Below are positions 29,614-37,468 of a DNA stretch of 64,000 bases, one piece after another (position 1 is the first letter of the stretch; each line of letters opens with the position of its first letter). The DNA is from Dyella_B sp035503745 (GTDB lineage: Bacteria; Pseudomonadota; Gammaproteobacteria; Xanthomonadales; Rhodanobacteraceae), in NCBI RefSeq assembly GCF_035503745.1, contig NZ_DATJTC010000011.1, forward strand, positions 62,001-126,000, given 5' to 3'. A program made the position numbers and the translations under genes. The notes below the pieces were generated by a model. The model was not told where the DNA came from, searched no databases, and was given only the letters and a program-made list of their open reading frames with translations.

Positions 29614-31413
29614 ATGGCCAATACGATCGAAATCAAAGTCCCCGACATCGGCGGGCACGACAACGTGCCGGTGATCGAGGTGATGGTGAAAGTCGGCGAT
29701 ACCGTCGCCAAGGAGCAGAGCCTCATTACGCTCGAATCGGACAAGGCGACGATGGAGATTCCTTCCAGCGCCGCCGGCGTCATCAAGGAATTCAAGCTCA
29801 AGGTCGGCGATGAAGTGTCCGAGGGCACGGTCATTGCGGTGGTCCAGGTGAGCGAAGGCGCTGCGGCCGAAGCGCCCAAGACCGCCGCGCCTGCACCGGC
29901 GCCGGCTTCCGCACCAGGCCCCGCTCCCTCACCTCAATCCTCTCCCCAGCGGGCAGAGGCGGCGAAGGCGCCGCAAGCGGCATCATCGTCAGGAAGAGCG
30001 GCGGATATCCAATGCAAGCTCGTCGTGCTCGGTTCCGGCCCGGGCGGCTATACGGCCGCCTTCCGCGCCGCGGACCTCGGCGTGGATACTGTGCTGGTGG
30101 AACGCTACGCCAAGCTCGGCGGCGTATGCCTCAATGTCGGCTGCATCCCGTCCAAGGCCTTGCTGCACGCGGCGGCGGTGATCGACGAAGCCGAAGCGAT
30201 GGCCGCGCACGGCGTCAGCTTCGGCAAGCCCAAGATCGACATCGACAAGCTGCGCAGCTTCAAGGACAAAGTGGTCGGCCAGCTCACCGGCGGCCTGGCC
30301 GGCATGGCCAAGCAGCGCAAGGTACGCACGGTGCAGGGCGTGGGCACGTTCATCTCGCCCAACGAAATGGAAGTGGAGACGGCCGAAGGCAAAAAGCTGA
30401 TCCGCTTCGAATACGCCATCATCGCCGCGGGCTCGCAGTCGGTGAAGCTGCCGGCATTCCCGTGGGACGACGATCGCATCGTCGATTCCACCGGCGCGCT
30501 GGAACTCAAAGATGTGCCGGCCAAGCTGCTGGTCGTGGGCGGCGGCATCATCGGCCTGGAAATGGCCACCGTGTACGCGGGGCTCGGCAGCGAAGTGACC
30601 GTGGTCGAATTCATGGACCAGATCATCCCCGGCGCCGATGCCGACCTCATCAAGCCGCTGTCCAAGCGCCTTGGCGGCAAGCTCAAGGGCATTCATCTCA
30701 AGACCAAGGTGGTTGAGGCCAAGGCCACCAAGAAAGGCATCGAAGTCAGCTACGAAGGCGAAAACAAGCCCGAAACCACGCTGTTCGACCGCGTGCTGGT
30801 GTCGGTGGGCCGCTCGCCCAACGGTGGCAAGATCGGCGCGGACAAGGCCGGCGTCGCCGTCACCGAGCGCGGCTTCATCAACGTCGACACGCAGATGCGC
30901 ACCAACGTCAAGCACATCTTCGCCATCGGCGACCTGGTCGGCCAGCCGATGCTGGCGCACAAGGCCACGCACGAAGCGAAAGTCGCGGCGGAAGCCATTG
31001 CCGGCATGAAGAGCCATTTCGATGCGCGCGTGATCCCGTCCGTCGCCTACACCGATCCGGAAGTGGCATGGGTGGGCGTCACCGAGCGCGAAGCGAAAGA
31101 AAAAGGCCTCAAGATCGGCGTGGGCAAATTCCCGTGGGTGGCCAGTGGCCGCGCCATCGGCATCGACCGCACCGAGGGCTTCACCAAGTTGCTGTTCGAC
31201 GAAGAAACCCATCGCGTGGTCGGCGGCGCCATCGTCGGTCCGCATGCCGGCGACTTGATTTCGGAAATCGCGCTGGCGATCGAAATGGGCAGCGAAGCGG
31301 CCGACATCGGCCTCACCATCCATCCGCATCCCACCCTCAGCGAATCGGTGGGCATGGCGGCCGAGGTCTACGAAGGCACCATCACCGATCTGTACATCCC
31401 CAAGAAAAAATAA
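29614..31413 (+). CDS. lpdA: Dihydrolipoyl dehydrogenase with N-terminal lipoyl domain
   Basis: 599-residue E3 that reoxidises the lipoyl groups with NAD+. Unusually, the flavoprotein (from about 133) is preceded by its own lipoyl domain (Lys44 in ESDKATMEIP), nearly a copy of that of AceF, and an Ala/Pro linker. The FAD site GSGPGG is at 140-145, redox cysteines C172 and C177 in CLNVGC, and the His572-Glu577 pair in HPHPTLSE. This lipoyl-E3 architecture is known from Neisseria and Xanthomonadales. A terminator follows. Confidence 0.96.
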   Translation: MANTIEIKVPDIGGHDNVPVIEVMVKVGDTVAKEQSLITLESDKATMEIPSSAAGVIKEFKLKVGDEVSEGTVIAVVQVSEGAAAEAPKTAAPAPAPASAPGPAPSPQSSPQRAEAAKAPQAASSSGRAADIQCKLVVLGSGPGGYTAAFRAADLGVDTVLVERYAKLGGVCLNVGCIPSKALLHAAAVIDEAEAMAAHGVSFGKPKIDIDKLRSFKDKVVGQLTGGLAGMAKQRKVRTVQGVGTFISPNEMEVETAEGKKLIRFEYAIIAAGSQSVKLPAFPWDDDRIVDSTGALELKDVPAKLLVVGGGIIGLEMATVYAGLGSEVTVVEFMDQIIPGADADLIKPLSKRLGGKLKGIHLKTKVVEAKATKKGIEVSYEGENKPETTLFDRVLVSVGRSPNGGKIGADKAGVAVTERGFINVDTQMRTNVKHIFAIGDLVGQPMLAHKATHEAKVAAEAIAGMKSHFDARVIPSVAYTDPEVAWVGVTEREAKEKGLKIGVGKFPWVASGRAIGIDRTEGFTKLLFDEETHRVVGGAIVGPHAGDLISEIALAIEMGSEAADIGLTIHPHPTLSESVGMAAEVYEGTITDLYIPKKK

Positions 31414-31431
31414 GCCGCATTGGCGGTGGAT

Positions 31432-31462
31432 AAAAAGGCCCGGAGCGATCCGGGCCTTTTTT
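31432..31462 (+). terminator. Rho-independent terminator after lpdA
   Basis: GGCCCGG (31437-31443), AGCGAT loop and CCGGGCC (31450-31456) are flanked by an A-run and followed by six T. Confidence 0.92.
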
Positions 31463-31765
31463 GTTGGCGGTGCCGGCGTGGCGGCGTCGCGCAGTGAAGC
31501 GAGCGGATGCACGGAAAAACCTACCGGTAATTTCCGTGATGCCCATGGCCATGGGATAGGAAACCCGACGCCACGATCAGATTGCACCTTCACGATTAAT
31601 CGCATTCGTCACCGGACAAATTCGACAAAACCAAGGGCAAAGTAAGTTATTTCCGATTTGTGCGTCGGCTTTGAACGTTTCGCACCGCAAATCACCCGTA
31701 ACGTGTAGTTGAAACGGTGAGGTTTCGATAATGTCCGCGCCCCGTCAGTGGGGGCGCGCGGCAGT
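31463..31765. other. Intergenic region before the TPS scar
   Basis: About 300 bp, visibly more AT-rich than the core genes after 31570. It probably holds the old promoter of the tpsB-like gene (a CGATAATGT near 31726-31734 is a -10-like candidate with no convincing -35). I see no gene on either strand; the leftward open frame 31609-31893 overlaps the tpsB stub and lacks support. Confidence 0.45.
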
Positions 31766-32347
31766 ATGGAAAGTTCCTCTCTAAGAAAATTTCGAACGGT
31801 TCCTCGCCGCAGCACGGCAACCCCGCGTTTGCTCGCGCTGGCAGGTATGGCGGCCATCTCGCCCGCTGCGATGGCGCAAGACAAACCCGTCACGCTCGAT
31901 CAGCAGCAACAACGACTGCGCACCCAGCAACAGGCGCAAGAACGCAGCGCGCGCGAGAACGCGCCGGCCGCGCGGCTGAGCGACAACGCGGCCACCGATT
32001 TTCATCATCGCGATCTTCCCAGCGAAACGCCGTGCTTGGACATCAGGCAGATCCGCCTGCAAGGCGAGCGCAGCGACACCTTCGGTTTCGTGCAGCGCTA
32101 CCTCAATCACTACGCAGGCCGCTGCATCGGTCATGAGGGCGTCAGCCTGATCGTGCGCCGTGCGGGCGACCTGATCCTCGCGCGCGGCTACGTCACCACC
32201 CGGGTGGGTTTGGGCCAGCAGGATCTCTCCAAAGGCACGCTTACGCTCACCGTGGTGCTAATCACGCTTTTGGTGGCGACACGGCCCTTGAGGTCGGTGC
32301 TGGAATTATGGTGCCAATTAAAGCGCCAACAGGTTCTACGGGTGTAA
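31766..32347 (+). pseudogene. Truncated TpsB (ShlB/FhaC/HecB-type) 5' fragment
   Basis: First part of a two-partner-secretion outer-membrane transporter. A signal-like N-terminus ends AAMAQ (about 38), a Gln-rich linker follows (QQQQRLRTQQQAQERSA), then a POTRA_2-like domain with SETPCLDIRQIRLQG, a second Cys (AGRCI) and GTLTLTVV. A normal protein runs to about 550 residues with a 16-strand barrel, but similarity stops after residue 164 (about position 32257). The frame then reads 29 unrelated residues to a stop. Another frame becomes coding-like at exactly this point, indicating a deletion junction. Confidence 0.75.
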
Positions 32348-32413
32348 TGGCACCTCTATTTAGCCTTCCATTTACCCCCGGTGATCAGTCACCCACTAGC
32401 CAAGGACAGTAGC
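32258..32413 (+). pseudogene. 3' tail of a lost gene (possible TpsA/CdiA toxin end)
   Basis: From about 32254 the frame shifted relative to the TpsB stub reads a compact, protein-like tail of about 50 residues (NHAFGGDTALEVGAGIMVP, later APLFSLPFTPGDQSP) ending with TAG at 32411-32413, 3 bp before the ATG of the next gene. In an intact TPS/CDI locus the secreted effector gene follows tpsB and ends just before its immunity gene. This fits the 3' end of such a gene with everything between deleted. The tail itself is not a family I recognise. Confidence 0.45.
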
Positions 32414-32416
32414 GGT

Positions 32417-32917
32417 ATGGAAGCTGACAAGAATAACAAGCTGAGCCTAGGTGGGGTGATTATTTTCGCAGTTATATGGGCGGTTTTGCTTGGTTACCGT
32501 TTTGTAAGTCCCTCGGCAAGAGAGGGGAGAGAGTTTCTGGAACATCTTCCTTTGGCGGATATTCGGTATGTCCGCATCGATCCGACAAGCGACCATTCTT
32601 TGATCCACGGGTCGCTTATTGTTCGCGACAGAGCAGAAATAAAGGCACTACTTACGCCTATGACAGGTATGTGGCACGTCGTACCAAACCACCCTGTTAC
32701 AACTTGGTCCGTAATCATTACGATCGCCACTGATCACAAGGAATTCGGCGGGGTTATCACGAGCACCAGTAATCAGGGAGTGCTCTTTACCTATCGTAGT
32801 AGTGGCACATTGCATTGGGTCTATCAGCAGTACGGAATGAAGGACCCTGCGGCCGCAATTCGCTCAGTGAACCGTCCTGAGAATCTCGAAACTTCAATAT
32901 CGCCTACGGAAAAATGA
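32417..32917 (+). CDS. Membrane-anchored hypothetical protein, orphan immunity candidate
   Basis: 166-residue protein with one N-terminal membrane helix (about 11-30) and a soluble domain of about 130 residues, unlike any family I can name. Its codon use and base composition are clearly more AT-rich than the neighbours, a sign of horizontal origin. The ATG at 32417 comes 3 bp after the stop of the truncated tail, the position of an immunity gene in a CDI/TPS toxin module. Immunity function is inference from context. Confidence 0.6.
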   Translation: MEADKNNKLSLGGVIIFAVIWAVLLGYRFVSPSAREGREFLEHLPLADIRYVRIDPTSDHSLIHGSLIVRDRAEIKALLTPMTGMWHVVPNHPVTTWSVIITIATDHKEFGGVITSTSNQGVLFTYRSSGTLHWVYQQYGMKDPAAAIRSVNRPENLETSISPTEK

Positions 32918-32942
32918 GTGTGCCCCAAGTGATTTGGTGTAA

Positions 32943-33638
32943 GCATCAACGCGCCTATCAAGTGGGCATGACCGCAGCCGGCGATCTGGAGAGCAATTTA
33001 AACCTTATGCCGGGCAGTATGGGGCGATGGCGATCCACGCGGCGGTAGGTGCGGCCGCTGCGGCGGCAGGTGGTGGCAATGCGTTGCAGGGCGCGGGAGG
33101 CGCAGCGGCCGGCGAGGCGGTGACACCGTATCTCGAAAGCTACGGGGCGAGTGGAGAGTTGGCTGGCACAACACTCGTGGGTGCGCTCTTCGGCGGTGGG
33201 GCAGGTGCATCAACAGCATTGGCGGGTACGCAATACAACTATCTGGATCACCTCCAAATGGCGCAAGAAGCCGCCGCGAAGGCCGCCTGCAAGAACCAGC
33301 AATGCGTGGATAATGTCACTGCGCAGTACAACGCGCTTAGTTACACGCAAGACCTCAACATGGCCAATGGCCTGATCGAGTCAAGCAATTTGCCGTCATC
33401 GCTGGTTGCTGCGCTGAATTCCACTCAGCCAAACGCGCCGGCCTTTACAGCGCTGTTTAATCAGGCGTTGTCGTATCAAAACCCCAGCAGTCCAAGCACG
33501 ACGCTGAATTACACGCTGGTCAATCAGCAGGATGGTCAGCCGTTGATGAGTGCGACACCGGGGGTCTCAGCTGATCCAGAACAACGGCGATATCCTTCAA
33601 GTGAATCCTGGACTGTTGCTGTTTTCACTGCCCCCTAG
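32943..33638 (+). pseudogene. Orphan C-terminal fragment of an FhaB/CdiA-like haemagglutinin
   Basis: Frame open from 32943, with ATG possible at 33027. Ala/Gly-rich sequence (AVGAAAAAAGGGNALQGAGG, then GALFGGGAGASTALAGTQYNYLDH) matches the low-complexity pretoxin region preceding toxin domains in Xanthomonadales FhaB/CdiA proteins. A CKNQQCVDN cysteine pair follows. No signal, TPS or repeat domain is present, so it is a detached 3' piece. A frame change near 33560 restores plausible coding (QLIQNNGDILQVNPG), so the toxin part is probably also broken. Confidence 0.6.
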
Positions 33639-33714
33639 TTTGGGATACCAGGATTGTGCGCTGAGCCATGCGCCATCCTCACCGCCGGCCAGAACACCCG
33701 CTACTATGCTTGTG

Positions 33715-34410
33715 TCAGCGAGTGGTGGCAGCGCTTGTGGTGTTAGTTGGCTGATCAGACATGGCAGCATCAATGGTCGCCGCGAGGCCTTCGAGGTTGT
33801 GCGATGCCTCGTTGGTCAGCCAGACCATCTGGTTGACGACGTGCAACAGTTCGGTCGGTTGTACGTTGCCTACTTGCAGATCGATGATGACATCGACCAT
33901 GCGTGGGCCGTCGAGTACGATGGGAAGGTCTTCGCTCATCAAGGTGCTGCGGGCGTTTTGTGCGGCGTAGACGGCGGCATAGCGGCGCAGTTTGTCGTTG
34001 TCGATCCAGCCGGCGGATTGATTGGCGACGGCGACGTCCCAGGCTTCATGCCGCAGGATCGGCCAGCGCCAGTCGAGATAAAGCCCGTCCGGTGCGTTTT
34101 GTTGCATGTGCTGAATAATTTGCGCATCGCTGGCGTGGGCCTTGATGTCTTGCACCAGCACGTCGCGAAGTTTTTGCAGATCGTGCATGCGTTGGGTATC
34201 GCGCGCGCGTGCTTTGTCGATCTCGCTGCGGTTGGTGCGGATCTCCGCTTCGATCTGCGTGCTGGCCGCTTCGGCGGCGTGGCGCTCGTGCACGTGTTCC
34301 ACCCAGGCTTCCAAGGCCAATGCGGTGACGATGCCAAGCACGATCATCACATAATGCTTGGCCAGATCCTTCATGGTTTCCATGGGCATTTTCGCCGGTT
34401 CAACGTGCAT
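33715..34410 (-). CDS. Hypothetical membrane-anchored coiled-coil protein
   Basis: 231-residue protein with one membrane helix at about 19-36 (YVMIVLGIVTALALEAWV) followed by a charged helical stretch (38-85) likely to form a coiled coil, then a mixed domain. No catalytic motif is seen and function is unknown. The ATG at 34410 has AGGGA 7 nt upstream. It lies 84 bp downstream of dinB on the same strand. The C-terminus faces the haemagglutinin remnant. Confidence 0.7.
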   Translation of the reverse strand: MHVEPAKMPMETMKDLAKHYVMIVLGIVTALALEAWVEHVHERHAAEAASTQIEAEIRTNRSEIDKARARDTQRMHDLQKLRDVLVQDIKAHASDAQIIQHMQQNAPDGLYLDWRWPILRHEAWDVAVANQSAGWIDNDKLRRYAAVYAAQNARSTLMSEDLPIVLDGPRMVDVIIDLQVGNVQPTELLHVVNQMVWLTNEASHNLEGLAATIDAAMSDQPTNTTSAATTR

Positions 34411-34494
34411 GGGTCGTTCCCTGGCAATGGATGGAATGGGCGAAGGGTAATGGATTTTTGTCGCGGGTGCCGGTCCCTCGCCGCACGTGCTGTT

Positions 34495-35577
34495 TTACGC
34501 GAACAGGTCGCGCTGAGCGATAAAGCTGTCCTGGTCCACGAAGCCCGACAGGCCCACGCCCACCAGTCGATAGCGGCTGTCGGCGGGGCGTTCCACGCGG
34601 CCGCGCAGTGCGCAAGCGACGTCGGCCAGTTCCTGCGCGGAGCTGGGCAGCGAGGAGGGCGTGAGGCTGCGGGTGAGAGTGTGGAAGTCGGAGGTTTTCA
34701 GTTTCAGCACGATAGTGCGTGCGATGCGTCCGCGTTGCGCTTCGCGTTGATGCGCGGCCCAGGTTTTTTCGGCCAGCTGGCGGATGTGCGGTTCGAGTTC
34801 GTCCAGCGTGAGGTCGTGCTCGAAGGTATCTTCGGCGGACACTTGCAAGGTGAGCTGGTTGGGTTGCACGGCGTGATCGTCGATACCCAGCGACAGCTCG
34901 TGCAGGCGGCGGCCCCAGCGGCCCAAGCGCATCTCGAGTTCGGTCAGCGTCAAGGTGCGCAGGTCGCTTACCGTCTTGATGCCCATCGCTTCCAGTTTGG
35001 CTTCCATCACCTTGCCCACGCCGGGCAGCCGGTTGACCGCCAGCGGCGCGAGGAAGGCCTGCACCTGGTGCGGGCGGATCACGAACAGGCCGTCCGGCTT
35101 GTTCCAATCGGAAGCGATTTTCGCCAGGAATTTGTTCGGCGCCACGCCGGCGGAGGCGGTAAGGTGGGTTTCCTCGCGGATGGCCGCGCGGATCGCCTCG
35201 GCGGTGGCGGTGGCCGTGGGCAGGTTGCTCTTGGTGGCGGTGACGTCGAGGTAGGCTTCGTCCAGCGACAACGGTTCGATCAGGTCGGTGTGCCGCGCGA
35301 AGATTTCGCGCACCTGCCGCGACACGGCCTTGTAGCGCACGAAATCCGGCGGCACGAAAATCGCCTGCGGACACAGCCGCTCCGCACGCACCGCGGGCAT
35401 GGCCGAGCGCACGCCGAATTTGCGTGCTTCATAACTGGCCGCGCACACCACCGAGCGCGCGCCGCGCCAGGCCACGACCACCGGCTTGCCGCGCAGCGAC
35501 GGATCGTCGCGCTGCTCCACCGATGCATAGAAGGCATCCATGTCAACGTGGAGAATCTTGCGGGGTGGGGTGGACAC
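34495..35577 (-). CDS. dinB: DNA polymerase IV (DinB)
   Basis: Y-family translesion polymerase of 360 residues from the GTG at 35577; an ATG at 35634 would add 19 residues of no homology. The catalytic acids are visible in HVDMDAFYASVE near the N-terminus and in LSLDEAYLD near 100, with helix-hairpin-helix LPGVGKVMEAKLEAMG and little-finger domain following. The C-terminus ends QRDLFA, resembling a beta-clamp-binding QLxLF motif. I see no copy of the lexA-type palindrome upstream. Confidence 0.95.
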   Translation of the reverse strand: MSTPPRKILHVDMDAFYASVEQRDDPSLRGKPVVVAWRGARSVVCAASYEARKFGVRSAMPAVRAERLCPQAIFVPPDFVRYKAVSRQVREIFARHTDLIEPLSLDEAYLDVTATKSNLPTATATAEAIRAAIREETHLTASAGVAPNKFLAKIASDWNKPDGLFVIRPHQVQAFLAPLAVNRLPGVGKVMEAKLEAMGIKTVSDLRTLTLTELEMRLGRWGRRLHELSLGIDDHAVQPNQLTLQVSAEDTFEHDLTLDELEPHIRQLAEKTWAAHQREAQRGRIARTIVLKLKTSDFHTLTRSLTPSSLPSSAQELADVACALRGRVERPADSRYRLVGVGLSGFVDQDSFIAQRDLFA

Positions 35578-36073
35578 GCTGCTACCGGTCGCGGTTGATA
35601 GGGCGATTTTAAGCGCTGGCCTGGGTGTGCGCATGCCGGAGTGTCGGCGTGCGCATGGCAGGCCTGGGCTGAAGTACAGGCGCCATGTCGCACGTGTCTG
35701 GCATGCCGCATCATAGGTGGGGCTACTGCCGCCGGTAGGTTGCGCAGGGTGGGTGGCTTAACCATCCGGCGGATGCCACGCGGAATGGGTCGATCTTGCC
35801 GCGAGATGGGATGCAGGCGCTGTAGCATCGGCTCGATAGCCGGCCCGGTTAAGACACGCCAGCCAGGAGCCGCGTTGCCGGTGCGGGCAAAGATGGGATG
35901 CCAGGCCCGGTACCCGGGCCTGGGCATGGCCGCCAGGCCTACACGCTTTATGGGATTTCCTTGTCGCGCTCGCACAGCCCCGGCTTTTTTCCGCACGCCG
36001 ATGGCGGCGACCCCTGCCATAGGGCATAGGTCATCCGAAATTTTGGTGCCGACTCGGGTTAATGTCGGCATCT
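35578..36073. other. Divergent intergenic region dinB-APC permease
   Basis: About 500 bp without a credible gene; the open frame beginning at 35641 is Arg/Cys-rich and continues antisense-style into the permease. It should hold promoters for dinB (leftward) and the permease (rightward). A strong hairpin lies at 35901-35923. I could not recognise a riboswitch. Confidence 0.5.
35901..35923. other. 10-bp hairpin CCAGGCCCGG-TAC-CCGGGCCTGG
   Basis: Perfect 10-bp inverted repeat with a 3-nt loop, 150 bp upstream of the APC permease. No T-run follows, so it is not a standard terminator; it may be a protein site or a leader-RNA structure. Confidence 0.4.
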
Positions 36074-37408
36074 ATGACCGACGAAACTTCGCAACATTCC
36101 TATCTGCGGCGGCTGGGCGTCTGGGACGGTGCCGCCATTGTCGTGGGCGGCGTGATCGGCGGCGGCATTTTCCGCACGCCGGCCACGGTGGCCAAGCAAA
36201 CCGGCGCGGGCCTGCCGCTGTTGACGCTATGGGCCATCGGCGGCCTGCTTACGCTGGCCGGGGTGCTGTGCTACGGCGAGCTTGGCGCGCGGCGGCCGCA
36301 GGCGGGCGGCATCTATATCTATCTGCGCGAAGCCTTCGGTTCGTTGCCGGCGTTCCTGTTCGGCTGGACGATGGCGCTGATCAATTACCCAGGCAGCGTA
36401 GCAGCGGTGGCCACCACTTTCGCCGATTATTTCTGCCATGCCTGCGGCCTCTCGGCGATCTGGGTGAAGCCATCGGCGGTGGGGGCGATCGTTTTCATTG
36501 TCGGCGTGAACCTGTTTGGCATTCGCGCGGGCGCGTGGATGCAGAACCTTTTCACGATCCTCAAGCTCGCCGCCATCGCGATGCTGGTGGTGGTGGGGCT
36601 GGTGCTGGCGCACGGGCATTTCGATCGCGTGCTGGCGGTCGATAGCGCGCATCCGGTGCCCAGCGGCGCGTGGATCGGCGCCTTGCTGCCGGTGTTGTTC
36701 GCCTATGGCGGCTTCCATTACCTCAACGACCTGGCCGGCGAAGTACGCGATCCCCAACGCACGCTGCCGCGCGCGCTGGCGATGGGCATGATCGGCGTGG
36801 TGGTGTGCTATCTGCTGGTCAATATCGCCTACCTCACGGGATTGGGGCATGCGGGCCTGGCGGCCAGCATCGCGCCCGCGGCCGATGTGATGAGCAACAT
36901 CTTCGGCACGGCCGGCGCGCGGATCATGGCGGTCGGCATTGCCTGCTCCACGTTCGGCTATTGCAGCATCGCCATCGCCGGCGGCGCACGCGTACTGCAG
37001 ACGATGGGCGCGGACGGCATGTTTTTTCGCTCGGTGGGGCGCATCGACTCGCGCTGGCGCGCGCCGCAGATCGCGCTGGCGGTGCTGGGCGGGTGGGCCA
37101 TCGTGCTGATCCTCACCGGTACGTTCGATCAGCTGCTGGACTACACCACGGTCGGCGAATGGCTGGGGCATGCCTTCGGCATCGCCACGCTGTTCTGGTA
37201 TCGGCGCCGCTTTGCCGATCAATCGCTGCCCTATCGCGTGCCGTGGTATCCGGTGATTCCGTTCGTATTCGTCGCCACCGTGTTCGGCGTGATCATCGCC
37301 ACGGTGATCAACCAGCCGCACGATGCGGGCATGAGCCTTTTGATCATTGCGCTGGGCGTGCCGGTGTATGCGTTGTGGCGTTACTGGCAGGCACGGCGCG
37401 CGGCTTGA
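36074..37408 (+). CDS. APC-family amino acid permease
   Basis: 444-residue amino acid/polyamine/organocation transporter with about twelve helices. Helix 1 carries the unwound Gly motif VVGGVIGGGIFRTPA, and helix 6 has AYGGFHYLNDLAGEVRDPQRTLPRAL, both typical of the superfamily. The substrate is probably an amino acid but cannot be fixed. Starts at 36062 or 36074 are both possible; the second (MTDETSQHS) is chosen. It is followed by the secreted glycosidase gene. Confidence 0.88.
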   Translation: MTDETSQHSYLRRLGVWDGAAIVVGGVIGGGIFRTPATVAKQTGAGLPLLTLWAIGGLLTLAGVLCYGELGARRPQAGGIYIYLREAFGSLPAFLFGWTMALINYPGSVAAVATTFADYFCHACGLSAIWVKPSAVGAIVFIVGVNLFGIRAGAWMQNLFTILKLAAIAMLVVVGLVLAHGHFDRVLAVDSAHPVPSGAWIGALLPVLFAYGGFHYLNDLAGEVRDPQRTLPRALAMGMIGVVVCYLLVNIAYLTGLGHAGLAASIAPAADVMSNIFGTAGARIMAVGIACSTFGYCSIAIAGGARVLQTMGADGMFFRSVGRIDSRWRAPQIALAVLGGWAIVLILTGTFDQLLDYTTVGEWLGHAFGIATLFWYRRRFADQSLPYRVPWYPVIPFVFVATVFGVIIATVINQPHDAGMSLLIIALGVPVYALWRYWQARRAA

Positions 37409-37468
37409 GCTGCCGCCATGCGGATGGATGACGCATACTGCGCGAATCTTTCTTCGCCCGGATCGGCC

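Noticed and set aside
34495..35634. SOS box upstream of dinB
   Set aside because: Neither the classic box nor the lexA-cassette palindrome is visible in the upstream region.
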